The notes beneath the pieces are model-generated. The model did no database searches and was not told the origin of the DNA. It worked only from the letters and a program-made list of their open reading frames with translations. This document shows, one piece after another, positions 9,023-17,049 of a DNA stretch of 64,000 nt. The number at the start of each line of letters is the position of its first letter. The first letter of the stretch is position 1. Source of the DNA: Bradyrhizobium iriomotense (GTDB lineage: Bacteria; Pseudomonadota; Alphaproteobacteria; Rhizobiales; Xanthobacteraceae); the NCBI RefSeq assembly GCF_018129405.1, contig NZ_JAFCLP010000011.1, positions 62,001 through 126,000 on the forward strand, given 5' to 3'. A program made the position numbers and the translations under genes.

Positions 9023-9577
9023 TTATTCGAAGGAGTGGGCTTCGCCGGTCTCGTTGACAGGCGGCAAAGGAAAGAGATCACGTCCGGAGACGAGGCTGAG
9101 CACGTTTCCGACGAGTTGCAGCGCCAGCCGCAGCACGAGCACGCCGCAGCCGAACGGCACCAGCGCGGCCGAAATCCAGGTCGGCCACGGAATGGCGCCG
9201 GCGAGCACGTCGTGCTGCTCGTAATTCTCCAGCGCGCGCTCGAACCCGACCTTGCAGATCAGGGCGAAGACGAACAAGCCGGTGAGCGCGGTGACGACCT
9301 CCGACAGCCGCCGACCCGCGGGCGGAAAGCGCGAGAGCAGGATGTCCACGCCGACATGCGCATGCACGCGCAATGTGTCCGACAGCGTCAGGAAGAACAC
9401 GCCGGCGAGCAGATAGAGCCCGATCAGGTCGTAGGTGAAGGAGAACGGGCTGTTCAGGACGTAACGCATGAACACGTCGGCCACCACCAGCGCCATGATC
9501 GCGAAGAGTGAGATCGCTGCGATCACCGTCAGCGCACGCTCCAGTACGCCGAGCACATCCGTTGCCCGCTTGATCAT
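9023..9577 (-). CDS. TRAP transporter small permease (DctQ type)
   Basis: 184 residues with four predicted membrane helices, the DctQ plan: AISLFAIMALVVADVFMRYV, then FTYDLIGLYLLAGVFFLTLSD, then the H-x-x-V-D-I segment (HVGVDILLSRFP), then a C-terminal helix. It pairs with the large permease 11 bases downstream and follows the binding protein by 36 bases. A GGAGA site precedes the ATG. Confidence 0.92.
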   Translation of the reverse strand: MIKRATDVLGVLERALTVIAAISLFAIMALVVADVFMRYVLNSPFSFTYDLIGLYLLAGVFFLTLSDTLRVHAHVGVDILLSRFPPAGRRLSEVVTALTGLFVFALICKVGFERALENYEQHDVLAGAIPWPTWISAALVPFGCGVLVLRLALQLVGNVLSLVSGRDLFPLPPVNETGEAHSFE

Positions 9578-9613
9578 CCCTGGCGTCTCCTTTTTCGCTG
9601 CGATCGCGCTCGG

Positions 9614-10642
9614 CTACTTCGCCCCGGCGGCCGCGAGCAAGCCCTCGAACTCCTTGAGCGCTGCGGAGGCCTGCTTGCCGCGGCCGTCCAGCGCGCTCGC
9701 CCATTCCTGCGCAACGCCCTTGAGCTTCTCCTTCATGTCCGCGCGCGTTGCTTCCGGAAGCGCGGTGAAGCTGATGCCCTGGTCCTTCATCTTCTGCTGC
9801 GTGACGTCCTGCTCTTTGTCGACGTCGGCGCACGCCTTCGGCGTGATCGCTTCCGACGCCGCGTCCATCGCCTTCTTCACATCATCGGGCAATTTGTCCC
9901 AGACCGATTGATTGATCGAGTATGCGACGATGAAGCTGCCGAAGCTGACGCCTTCGGTCGCATATTTGACGAGCTTGTCCAGGCCGTAGGCGACGACGCT
10001 GTCCATGGGGAAGAGCAGCCCGTCCATCGTGCCGCGCGACAGCGATTCATAGGCATCGGGCGCAGCCATGCGCACCGGCACCGCGCCGAGCGTGCGCACG
10101 GTCAGATCCTGCGCGCCACCGGTGGTGCGCAGCTTCAGGCCCTGCATGTCCTTGATCGTCTCGACCTTCTGCTTGGCGGTCCACACCTGATAGGGCGGCA
10201 GCACCACGGCCATCAGCAGCTTGATCTTGTTCGGCGCGTATTCCTGCTTGGCCAGAATGCCTTCCCGCGCAGCCTTCCAATAGGCGAGCGTGCCCTGGCA
10301 ACTGGTCTGGAATGCGCCCGGCAGCTGCGCGACTTCGGAGAGCGGCATCTTGTCCGAGACGTAAGACGGCCCGATGTAGCCGATGTCGACCACGCCGGAC
10401 TGGGTCAGCCGCAGCATGTCGGTGGCCTTGCCGATCTGCTGGTTCGGATAATGGGTGAAGGTCACGCCGCCGTTGGTGCGCTTGGTGACGTCGTCCATCC
10501 ACGGCTTCAGCATCAGGCGGACGAGATAGTGATCGGCGGGGAAGCTATCGGCGACTTTTAGCTCCAGCGCCTGCGCCTGCAACGTCGAGACCGGCAGCGA
10601 GAGTACGAACGCCGCGGCGGCCCGGACCAGTTTCGTCTTCAT
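9614..10642 (-). CDS. TRAP transporter substrate-binding protein (DctP type)
   Basis: 342 residues with an N-terminal Sec signal (AAAAFVLSLPVSTLQAQA) for export to the periplasm. The fold text is ELKVADSFPADHYLVRLMLKPWMDDV, QIGKATDMLRLTQSGVVDIGYIGPSY, and GLKLRTTGGAQDLTVRTLGAVPVRM, the last carrying the conserved Arg that clamps the carboxylate. GGGAGA precedes the ATG. It is the first gene of the minus-strand arm and is expressed from the AT-rich divergent region 10643-10867. The ligand is probably an organic acid; identity unknown. Confidence 0.93.
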   Translation of the reverse strand: MKTKLVRAAAAFVLSLPVSTLQAQALELKVADSFPADHYLVRLMLKPWMDDVTKRTNGGVTFTHYPNQQIGKATDMLRLTQSGVVDIGYIGPSYVSDKMPLSEVAQLPGAFQTSCQGTLAYWKAAREGILAKQEYAPNKIKLLMAVVLPPYQVWTAKQKVETIKDMQGLKLRTTGGAQDLTVRTLGAVPVRMAAPDAYESLSRGTMDGLLFPMDSVVAYGLDKLVKYATEGVSFGSFIVAYSINQSVWDKLPDDVKKAMDAASEAITPKACADVDKEQDVTQQKMKDQGISFTALPEATRADMKEKLKGVAQEWASALDGRGKQASAALKEFEGLLAAAGAK

Positions 10643-10730
10643 CTCGTTCTCCCTGACGCGTCCCCAGGCCGAACGCGGCAGCCGATTGCTGCAGCACCGC
10701 CGGTCCTCTCCAATTCTTGCTTGAGGAAAA

Positions 10731-10854
10731 TGTACATATATGTGAATTTATATGTCAAGTATATGAACTATGCATGGAGCTATGCGCGTCACACCGGCCG
10801 TGTCGAATTGACACCTTCGTTTTCTGAACTCTAACTCCACGCATATGAATTTAT
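10731..10854. promoter_or_regulatory. AT-rich divergent control region with repeated ATATG(A/T)GAA-like sites
   Basis: This stretch is strikingly AT-rich for the window. It contains the perfect palindrome ACATATATGT (10734-10743), ATATGTGAATTTAT (10738-10751), GTATATGAAC (10760-10769) and CATATGAATTTAT (10842-10854). The shared ATATGAA core appears three times in the same orientation between the divergent TRAP and CoA-transferase operons. This is consistent with a regulator, perhaps the IclR protein at 13439-14182, controlling both arms. No protein-DNA match is known to me. Confidence 0.5.
10808..10836 (+). promoter_or_regulatory. Candidate sigma-70 promoter for the CoA-transferase operon
   Basis: TTGACA (10808-10813) is followed after 17 bases by CTAACT (10831-10836). 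The predicted transcription start falls on the CATATGAATTTAT copy at 10842-10854, a position where a bound repressor would block initiation. The ATG of the first gene is 31 bases further on. Confidence 0.45.
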
Positions 10855-10867
10855 CTCACGAGGCCTC

Positions 10868-12070
10868 ATGGGACCGCTCGCCGGCTTCACCATTCTCGAC
10901 CTGACCTCGGTGCTGATGGGCCCCTACGGCACCCAGGTGCTGGCGGACATGGGTGCCGACGTCATCAAGATCGAAAGCCCCGAGGGCGACATCGTTCGCC
11001 AGATCGGTCCCGGTCGCACGCCCGGCATGGGCGGGATGTTTCACAATGCCAATCGCGGCAAGCGCAGCATCGTGCTCGACCTCAAGAAGACGGAAGGCCG
11101 CGACACGCTGCTGCGGCTGGCCAAGCGCGCCAACGCGCTGGTCTACAATGTGCGCCCGCAGGCGATGGCGCGGCTCGGCCTCGACTACGAGACACTTCGC
11201 GCGATCAATCCCGCGCTCGTCTATGTCGGCGCGTTCGGCTACGGCCAGTCAGGCCCTTACGCTGCAAAACCCGCATACGACGATCTGATCCAGGGTGCCG
11301 CCACCATTCCGACGCTGTTAGCTGCTGCCGGCGACGGCACGCCGCGCTACGTCCCCGTCACCATCGCCGACCGCATCGTCGGGCTGATGATGGTCAATGC
11401 CATCATGGGTGGGCTGATGCACCAGCAGCGCACCGGCATCGGCCAGCGCATCGACGTGCCGATGTTCGAATCCATGGCGGAGTTCGTGCTGGTCGATCAT
11501 CTGGGCGGACTGACCTACGATCCGCCGCTCGACCATGGCGGCTACGCCCGCCTGCTCTCGCGCTATCGAAAGCCGTACAAGACCAGCGACGGCTATCTCT
11601 GCGTGCTCATCTACAACGACAAGCATTGGCGCAGCTTCTTCGAGGCGATCGGGCAGCCGCATTTCCTCGATCAGCCGCGCTTTGCCAATCACGCCGCGCG
11701 CACCAGGCATATCGACGAGATCTACGAGGAGATCGGCCACATCTTTGCAACACGCACCACCGCGGAATGGCGCGAGCTGCTGGAGCGCGCCGATATTCCG
11801 GTGATGCCGATGCATACGCTGGAAACGATTCTGGACGATCCGCATCTCAAGGCGGTCGACTTCTTCAGGACCGTGGATCACCCCGTGGAAGGCCGCATCC
11901 GCCAGATGCGCGTGCCCTCGACCTGGAGCGTGACCCAGCCGGAGGCCGCCGGCCCCGCACCGACGCTCGGCCAGCACGGCCGCGACATTTTGCACGAGGC
12001 CGGTTTCTCGGCCGAGGAGATCAGAGCGCTCGCACGGCAAAAAGCCGTTCACCTGGCCGCGCCACCGTAA
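10868..12070 (+). CDS. Class III CoA-transferase (CaiB/BaiF family)
   Basis: 400 residues, normal for the family, which moves CoA from a donor such as succinyl-CoA to an acid. LDLTSVLMGPYGTQVLADMGADVIKIE at the N-terminus, NRGKRSIVLDLK, and GIGQRIDVPMFE are characteristic. Asp168 in VTIADRIVGL matches the catalytic Asp of formyl-CoA transferase. A GAGG lies just before the ATG. It heads a plus-strand operon with a MaoC hydratase and a CitE-like lyase. That trio is the gene set of itaconate degradation in Pseudomonas, so itaconate or a related C5 acid is the leading substrate guess. Confidence 0.93.
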   Translation: MGPLAGFTILDLTSVLMGPYGTQVLADMGADVIKIESPEGDIVRQIGPGRTPGMGGMFHNANRGKRSIVLDLKKTEGRDTLLRLAKRANALVYNVRPQAMARLGLDYETLRAINPALVYVGAFGYGQSGPYAAKPAYDDLIQGAATIPTLLAAAGDGTPRYVPVTIADRIVGLMMVNAIMGGLMHQQRTGIGQRIDVPMFESMAEFVLVDHLGGLTYDPPLDHGGYARLLSRYRKPYKTSDGYLCVLIYNDKHWRSFFEAIGQPHFLDQPRFANHAARTRHIDEIYEEIGHIFATRTTAEWRELLERADIPVMPMHTLETILDDPHLKAVDFFRTVDHPVEGRIRQMRVPSTWSVTQPEAAGPAPTLGQHGRDILHEAGFSAEEIRALARQKAVHLAAPP

Positions 12071-12114
12071 CGGCAGCGCGGGCCAAATCGCACCAATAGA
12101 GGGAGGAAATCGCG

Positions 12115-12567
12115 ATGGCCGGACTTTATTTCGAAGACTTTTCCGTCGGCCAGGAGTTCAGGCATCCGCTGACCCGGACCGTCACGGAAATGGACAACAC
12201 CATGTTCAGCCTGCTGACGCTCAATCCGCAGCCGCTGCACATCGACGCGCATTTCTCCGAAAAGACCGAGTTCGGCCAGCGCATTTTCAACAGCCTTTAC
12301 ACCCTCGGCATCATGATCGGCATGACGGTCTATGATACGACCTTGGGGACAACCGTCGCCAATCTCGGCATGACCGACGTGATCTTTCCGAAACCGGTCT
12401 TCCATGGCGACACTTTGCGGGCGACGACGAAGGTGCTTTCGTTGAGGGAATCCAAATCGCGCCCGAGGGCGGGCATCGTCGAGTTCGAGCACCACGCCCT
12501 GAACCAGAACGACGAGATCGTCGGAAAATGCCGCCGCATGGCGATGATGCACAAGAGGCCGGTCTGA
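12115..12567 (+). CDS. MaoC-family acyl-CoA hydratase
   Basis: 150 residues forming one hot-dog domain. LNPQPLHIDAHFSEKTEFGQRI (about 36-57) holds the substrate-site Asn/His region of MaoC hydratases, and GMTDVIFPKPVFHGDTL is the typical second half. GGGAGG nine bases upstream marks the start. It should add water to a 2-enoyl-CoA. Between a CoA-transferase and a citrate-lyase-like enzyme it would make the 3-hydroxyacyl-CoA that the lyase splits, such as citramalyl-CoA or methylmalyl-CoA. The characterised Pseudomonas itaconyl-CoA hydratase is, as I recall, a longer protein, so exact equivalence is unproven. Confidence 0.88.
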   Translation: MAGLYFEDFSVGQEFRHPLTRTVTEMDNTMFSLLTLNPQPLHIDAHFSEKTEFGQRIFNSLYTLGIMIGMTVYDTTLGTTVANLGMTDVIFPKPVFHGDTLRATTKVLSLRESKSRPRAGIVEFEHHALNQNDEIVGKCRRMAMMHKRPV

Positions 12568-13418
12568 TGCGTTCGATGCTGTTCGTGCCGGGCGATTCCC
12601 CCCGCAAATTCGAGAAGGCGAGCGAAGGCAAGGCCGACGCTCTGATCATCGACCTCGAGGACTCCGTCGTCACCGAGAAGAAGCCGGAGGCACGCGGGCT
12701 GACATTGGCGATGCTGAAGAGCCGTCCCGGCCCGCACCAGCTCTACGTCCGCGTCAACGCGCTCGACACCGGCATGACGCTCGCCGATCTCGCCGCGGTG
12801 ATACCGGGCAGGCCCGACGGCATCGTGCTGCCGAAATCGCAAGGCGGCGATGATGTGCGCCAGGTCGCGACCTGGCTCGAAGCTCTGGAAGCCGCAGCCG
12901 GGATCGCGATCGGCACGACCCGCATCGTCTGCGTCGCGACGGAGACGGCCGGCTCGATCTTCGGGCTCGGCAGTTACAAGGGCTGCTCGCCTCGCCTCGC
13001 CGGCCTGATGTGGGGCGCTGAGGATCTCTCCGCCTCGCTCGGCGCCACCGAGAAAGCGAGCGGCGGCGTGTTCCACAGCCCCTATCGCCTCGCGCGCGAT
13101 CTCTGCCTGATGGCAGCGGCTGCGGCCGAGGTCGCGCCGATCGACACCGTCTATACCGACATCGACAATCTCGCGGGCCTCGAGCAGGAGACGCGCGCGG
13201 CGCGGCGCGACGGCTTTTCGGCGAAGGCACTGATTCACCCCAAGCATGTCGATGTCGTCAATGCGGCGTTCGCGCCGACGGACGCGGAGCGCGCCTGGGC
13301 GGAAAAGGTCATCGCTGCGTTCGCGAGCAATCCGAATTCCGGCACGCTGCGGCTCGACGGCCAGATGATCGACAAGCCGCATCTTCGCGCCGCGAAGAAA
13401 ATCCTCGGCCAGCCCTAG
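12567..13418 (+). CDS. CitE-like HpcH/HpaI aldolase/citrate lyase family protein (citramalyl/malyl-CoA lyase type)
   Basis: 283 residues beginning at the ATG that overlaps the hydratase stop by one base. MLFVPGDSPRKFEKA, ALIIDLEDSV (acidic metal-site region), YVRVNALDTG, VLPKSQGGDDV, ETAGSIFGL, GLMWGAEDLSASLGA and the final ALIHPKHVDVVNAAFAP follow the CitE/malyl-CoA-lyase order. It is expected to be a Mg-dependent lyase cleaving a 3-hydroxyacyl-CoA, such as (S)-citramalyl-CoA, into pyruvate and acetyl-CoA. No other citrate lyase subunit is present, which argues against true citrate lyase. Confidence 0.9.
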   Translation: MRSMLFVPGDSPRKFEKASEGKADALIIDLEDSVVTEKKPEARGLTLAMLKSRPGPHQLYVRVNALDTGMTLADLAAVIPGRPDGIVLPKSQGGDDVRQVATWLEALEAAAGIAIGTTRIVCVATETAGSIFGLGSYKGCSPRLAGLMWGAEDLSASLGATEKASGGVFHSPYRLARDLCLMAAAAAEVAPIDTVYTDIDNLAGLEQETRAARRDGFSAKALIHPKHVDVVNAAFAPTDAERAWAEKVIAAFASNPNSGTLRLDGQMIDKPHLRAAKKILGQP

Positions 13419-13438
13419 ACCGGAACGCAAGCCTCGCC

Positions 13439-14182
13439 ATGATCGTTCGCCAAGCTGCAAATGTCCTGGAGATCATGGAATTCTTCGCGCAAGTGAAGAA
13501 GCCGGCGACACTTGCCGAGATCGCCGATCATTTCGGCTGGCCGCGCTCGTCGACCTTCAACCTGCTCGCGACGCTGTCGGAGAAGGGCTACCTCTATGAA
13601 CCGCGGCCGCGCGCCGGCTTCTACCCGACGCCGCGGTGGCTCGCTATGGCGCGGATGATCTCGGAGGTCGAGCCGCTGCCGCCCTGGACGCATCAGCTGA
13701 TCTCCGATCTCTCCGCCGAGACCGGCGAAACCGCGTCCATCGTGGCACCGGCCGGCGTGATGGCGGTGTTCATCGACGTCGTCGAGTCCAAGGCCGCGAT
13801 CCGCTATTTCGCGACCATCGGCCATCGCGTGCCGATCCACGCCACCGCAAGCGGCCGCGCGCTGCTTCTGCAATATTCGCAGGAGGAGCGCGACTCCGTG
13901 TATCGCAAGATCGAGTTCAAGCAATACGGCCCGTCGACGCCGATCAGCATCGAGGCGGTGGAAACCGAGCTGCGCAACTCGATCTCGCGCGGCTATTGCC
14001 AGAGTTTTGCAGATTACAGCCGCGATCTCGCCGGCGCCGCGATCCCGTTGCCGATCGGCGACCGCAGATTGTCGGTCGTCGTGGCGGGGCCGGAGTTTCG
14101 CATCGGCCCGAAGGTGCCGGAGGTGGCCGCACTGATCGCGCGGACGGTCGATCGGCTGCGGCCGAAGACCTCTGCGGCCTGA
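13439..14182 (+). CDS. IclR-family transcriptional regulator
   Basis: 247 residues. The N-terminal winged helix-turn-helix (ATLAEIADHFGWPRSSTFNLLATLSEKGYLY, about 23-53) is followed by an IclR effector domain with HRVPIHATASGRALLLQYSQEE and a C-terminal SRGYCQSFADYSRDLAGAAIPL. It lies 20 bases after the lyase gene, so it is probably the last gene of that operon and the regulator of both divergent arms through 10731-10854. The ribosome site is weak. The effector is likely a pathway acid or CoA ester, by inference. Confidence 0.92.
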   Translation: MIVRQAANVLEIMEFFAQVKKPATLAEIADHFGWPRSSTFNLLATLSEKGYLYEPRPRAGFYPTPRWLAMARMISEVEPLPPWTHQLISDLSAETGETASIVAPAGVMAVFIDVVESKAAIRYFATIGHRVPIHATASGRALLLQYSQEERDSVYRKIEFKQYGPSTPISIEAVETELRNSISRGYCQSFADYSRDLAGAAIPLPIGDRRLSVVVAGPEFRIGPKVPEVAALIARTVDRLRPKTSAA

Positions 14183-14193
14183 AGATCAGGGCC

Positions 14194-14604
14194 TCATTCG
14201 AATCCCTGAGCGGGCGGCGGCGTGGTCTCCGCAGGCGCGGCAGGAGCCGCTTGCACCGGCTGCACCGCAGGCGCGGCTTGCACCGGCGGATTGCTGGCGG
14301 CTCTCATCTGACCGTTGGCATCCATCGCCTGGCGCGTGCGCGGCGGAGCGCCGGCTGCGCGATAAGCCTCGCGACGCGGCGGCTGCCGATGTCGCGCCGA
14401 GCGCTGCTCTTTCACGCCCCAGGACCGGGCGATTGCAGGTCCGGCGGTATAACCGACCACCGCGCCGGCGACGGCACCGATCGGCCCCAGCACCACGGCG
14501 CCTGACACGGCTCCGATTGCCGCAGCACCAGCACGCTCCTGTGCGGCAGCACCCGCAGGCACGCCTAGCAGCAGAACGACGGCAGTGATCAGAGCTTTCT
14601 TCAT
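14194..14604 (-). CDS. Exported glycine-zipper protein with Pro/Ala-rich tail
   Basis: 136 residues. A Sec signal (KKALITAVVLLLGVPAGAAAQ) is followed by GAAAIGAVSGAVVLGPIGAVAGAVVGYTAGPAIA, a small-residue glycine-zipper helix typical of outer-membrane or periplasmic proteins. A basic RHRQPPRREAYR stretch and a Pro/Ala/Gln tail with VQAAPA repeats complete it. Function is unknown. It is convergent with the IclR gene, 11 bases away, so it is an independent unit. Similar short proteins are common and poorly characterised in rhizobia. Confidence 0.75.
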   Translation of the reverse strand: MKKALITAVVLLLGVPAGAAAQERAGAAAIGAVSGAVVLGPIGAVAGAVVGYTAGPAIARSWGVKEQRSARHRQPPRREAYRAAGAPPRTRQAMDANGQMRAASNPPVQAAPAVQPVQAAPAAPAETTPPPAQGFE

Positions 14605-14850
14605 CGGAGCGCCTCCCTCAAGGGAAGATCACTCCTACTCAAATATGGCCACAGGACGTTTGTCCGTTGCCCAACACGCGGCAATCGCCGATGGAACTCC
14701 GGCAATTCAAGGGCAAAGCTCAAGTAGGGGCCAGTCGGCGCAACTACGGCGCGACCTCGAGGAAGACCAAACCTAACGAAGCAATCAAGCTATGCCGCGG
14801 CATTTCCGCCTACGAGGGTAGACGATCCGTCAACAAAGCCGACGGTGCGC
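14605..14850. other. Intergenic DNA with no recognised gene
   Basis: Upstream region of the glycine-zipper gene, likely holding its promoter. I see no convincing coding frame or strong palindrome before the repeat that starts at 14851. Confidence 0.5.
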
Positions 14851-14988
14851 TCCCTCGCCCCGCTTGCGGGGGAGAGGGTTGGGGGAGTCTCCGCGGGGAC
14901 GGCGACAGTGGTACGCGCGGAGAGTCCCCCTCACCCGGATTGCATCTGCGATGCAATCCGGCCTCTCCCCGCAGGCGGGGAGAGGCGA
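14851..14988. repeat. Palindromic intergenic repeat, family B copy 1
   Basis: Arms CCCTCGCCCCGCTTGCGGGG and CTCCCCGCAGGCGGGGAGAG flank inner inverted segments GGAGTCTCCGCG / CGCGGAGAGTCCCCC and CGGATTGCATC / GATGCAATCCGG. The same layout occurs at 56306-56450. It ends three bases before the stop of the FAH-family gene, so it may act as a transcript 3' end. Confidence 0.85.
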
Positions 14989-14991
14989 AGG

Positions 14992-15783
14992 TCAGACAAT
15001 CTTGATCGACATGTCCGGCAGACCTTCGAGCTTGCACAGCAGCACGTCGCCCTTCACCACCGGGCCGACGTTCTCCGGCGTGCCGGAATAGATGATGTCG
15101 CCGGCCTTCAGCTCGAACGCCTCCGAGAGCTTTGCGATCTGCTCGGCGACGCTCCAGATCATCTTGCTGAGATCCGAGTTCTGCTTCACCGTGCCGTTGA
15201 TCGCGAGCGAAATGGCGCCCTTCTCGAAATGACCGGTCTTGCTCGCCGGGTGGATCGGGCCGATCACCGCGGCATGATCAAAACTCTTGCCGATCTCCCA
15301 GGGCTTCTTCTCCGCGGCCATGCCGTTCTGGAGATCGCGCCGGGTCATGTCGAGGCCGAGCGCGTAGCCATAGACGTGGTCGAGCGCCTTATCGACCGGG
15401 ATGTTGGTGCCGCCGGATTTCAGCGCCGCCACCAGCTCGACCTCGTGATGATAGTTCTTGGTCAGCGACGGATAGGGATGGTCCGCGACCTCGCCGATCG
15501 CGACGTTCTGGATCGCGTCCGTTGGCTTCTGGAAGAAGAACGGCGGCTCGCGGTTCGGGTCCGAGCCCCGCTCGATCGCGTGCGCGGCGTAGTTGCGCCC
15601 GATGCAGTAGATGCGGCGGACCTGAAACACTTGGGTCTCGCCGACAATCGGAATCGCGACCATCGGTACCGGGAAGATCGGCTTGGGTGCGGCTTGCGCG
15701 GCGGCCGGCGTTGCTTCGGCGATGGAAACTGCGGTGACGGCCGCGGCAGTCGCGAGCAGGTCCCGGCGCGTGGTCCATTTCAT
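14992..15783 (-). CDS. Fumarylacetoacetate-hydrolase-family protein with Tat signal
   Basis: 263 residues from the ATG preceded by GAGGGAGC; an earlier in-frame ATG at 15798 contains that ribosome site and is unlikely. The N-terminus MKWTTRRDLLATAAAVTAVSIAEATPAAAQA is a twin-arginine export signal. The body is an FAH/Hpc-type hydrolase or isomerase: RRIYCIGRNYAAHA, HHEVELVAAL (metal-binding H-x-E-x-E region), GYALGLDMTRRDLQ, GTPENVGPVVKGD. FAH relatives normally act in the cytoplasm on acylpyruvates or hydroxymuconates, so a periplasmic member is unusual. Substrate unknown. The LysR gene is divergent. Confidence 0.88.
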   Translation of the reverse strand: MKWTTRRDLLATAAAVTAVSIAEATPAAAQAAPKPIFPVPMVAIPIVGETQVFQVRRIYCIGRNYAAHAIERGSDPNREPPFFFQKPTDAIQNVAIGEVADHPYPSLTKNYHHEVELVAALKSGGTNIPVDKALDHVYGYALGLDMTRRDLQNGMAAEKKPWEIGKSFDHAAVIGPIHPASKTGHFEKGAISLAINGTVKQNSDLSKMIWSVAEQIAKLSEAFELKAGDIIYSGTPENVGPVVKGDVLLCKLEGLPDMSIKIV

Positions 15784-15839
15784 GTTTTGCTCCCTCATGG
15801 CTTCGTTGGGCGGCGTTCTTGCGCGCCGATCCGGCTGAT

Positions 15840-15927
15840 AACCGATATTCAGTATGCCAGCAACGCTGGGCGGCGCGATCTAGCATCGCCTTATGGCGCC
15901 CCTCCCCAGCGACCAATAAAATCGGTT
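15840..15927. promoter_or_regulatory. Divergent FAH/LysR promoter region with distant inverted AACCGAT sites
   Basis: AACCGAT (15840-15846) and ATCGGTT (15921-15927) are exact inverted copies, 74 bases apart, in the space between the divergent FAH and LysR genes. A LysR-type tetramer can bridge such sites, but a 7-base match could be chance. Confidence 0.3.
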
Positions 15928-15968
15928 AGCACGGAACTTGCATAAATTCTGGGCGACATGGACGCCGC

Positions 15969-16868
15969 ATGAACCTCATCAGCCTCGACATCCGCATGCT
16001 CCGGTCGCTGATCTCGGTGGTAGAGACCGGCAGCATCACCGAGACCGCGCGCCGGCTCGGCCGTACCCAGCCGGCGATCACGCTGCAATTGCAGCGGCTG
16101 GAGGAGCTCACCGGCAAGCAATTGTTCGAGCATGGCGGCCGCAGGCTGACGCTGACCGACGACGGCACCACGGTCCTGACCTATGCCAAATCCATCCTGA
16201 GGTTGCACGACGAGCTGATCTCGCAGCTGGCGTCACAGGAGATCGAGGGCCAGGTCGTGCTCGGCACGCCCGACCTCTATGCGGCGTTCATGCTGCCGCA
16301 GATCCTCAGCGTGTTCCGGAAATCGTTTCCGCGCGTGCAGGTCGAGCTCAATTGCGCGCTCTCGACGCCGCTGGTCGGCCTCGTCAAGCGCGGCGACGTC
16401 GACATCGCGCTCGTCACCCGCATGAACGATTTCACCGGCGGCCAAGTAGTTCGCCGCGAGCAGCTGGTCTGGATGACCGGCGAGCAATCCGCCGCGCACC
16501 AGGAGCGCCCGATCCCGCTGGCGCTCTTGCCGCCCGGCAACATCTATCGCGACTACGCCATCGACACGCTGGAGCGCGCAAACCTGCGCTGGCGCATCGC
16601 CTGCGTCAGCGAAAGCGTCGGCGGCCTTCAGGCGGCGGCGTTCGCCGGCATGGCGGTCACCGTGCTCGGCCGCAGCGCGCTGGTGCCGGCGATGCGCGAG
16701 ATCGGTCCGAACGAAGGCCTGCCGCCGCTGCCGAAGATCGAGCTCCTGCTCTACAAGTCGAGCGGTGCGACCTCGAAGGCCGCAACCGCCTTGCACGACT
16801 ATCTCGCGCACTATCTGCGTCTCGACGAAGAGCTCAGCGGTCGCGGCGTCCCGATTGAGCTTTCCTGA
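15969..16868 (+). CDS. LysR-family transcriptional regulator
   Basis: 299 residues. The winged helix-turn-helix spans about 5-65 (MLRSLISVVETGSITETARRLGRTQPAITLQLQRLEELTGKQLFEH). The effector domain begins with GQVVLGTPDLYAAFMLPQIL and carries the usual LVKRGDVDIALVTR. It is divergent from the Tat-targeted FAH gene, the classic LysR layout, so it most likely controls that gene and itself. The inducer cannot be deduced. Confidence 0.93.
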   Translation: MNLISLDIRMLRSLISVVETGSITETARRLGRTQPAITLQLQRLEELTGKQLFEHGGRRLTLTDDGTTVLTYAKSILRLHDELISQLASQEIEGQVVLGTPDLYAAFMLPQILSVFRKSFPRVQVELNCALSTPLVGLVKRGDVDIALVTRMNDFTGGQVVRREQLVWMTGEQSAAHQERPIPLALLPPGNIYRDYAIDTLERANLRWRIACVSESVGGLQAAAFAGMAVTVLGRSALVPAMREIGPNEGLPPLPKIELLLYKSSGATSKAATALHDYLAHYLRLDEELSGRGVPIELS

Positions 16869-17049
16869 AGTGTATCGCAGAGGTGGTCAGAAATACCCGA
16901 AACCCAACTGCGTCCGCCCATCACGCGCCAGGTCGGACATTGCTCGGTCGAGCTCCGTTCTTGATCCCTTTCATAAGTACGCCCTAGTCCAGCACCGGCC
17001 CGGTGTGCTTTGATGCGTGGAGCAGGAACCGAGACGCAAGGGTGGCCTG

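Noticed and set aside
6477-9224. Long plus-strand open frame opposite the acyl-CoA dehydrogenase and TRAP genes
   Set aside because: Its translation is low-complexity Arg/His/Asp-rich text typical of the antisense of GC-rich coding DNA, while the minus strand has complete, recognisable families.
14851-14988. Possible CRISPR-like or IS structure
   Set aside because: Only inverted arms with no regularly spaced direct repeats, spacers, transposase or target duplications.
17017-17049. GTG start for the ABM-like gene
   Set aside because: No ribosome site before it, whereas the ATG at 17050 follows AAGGG at good spacing.
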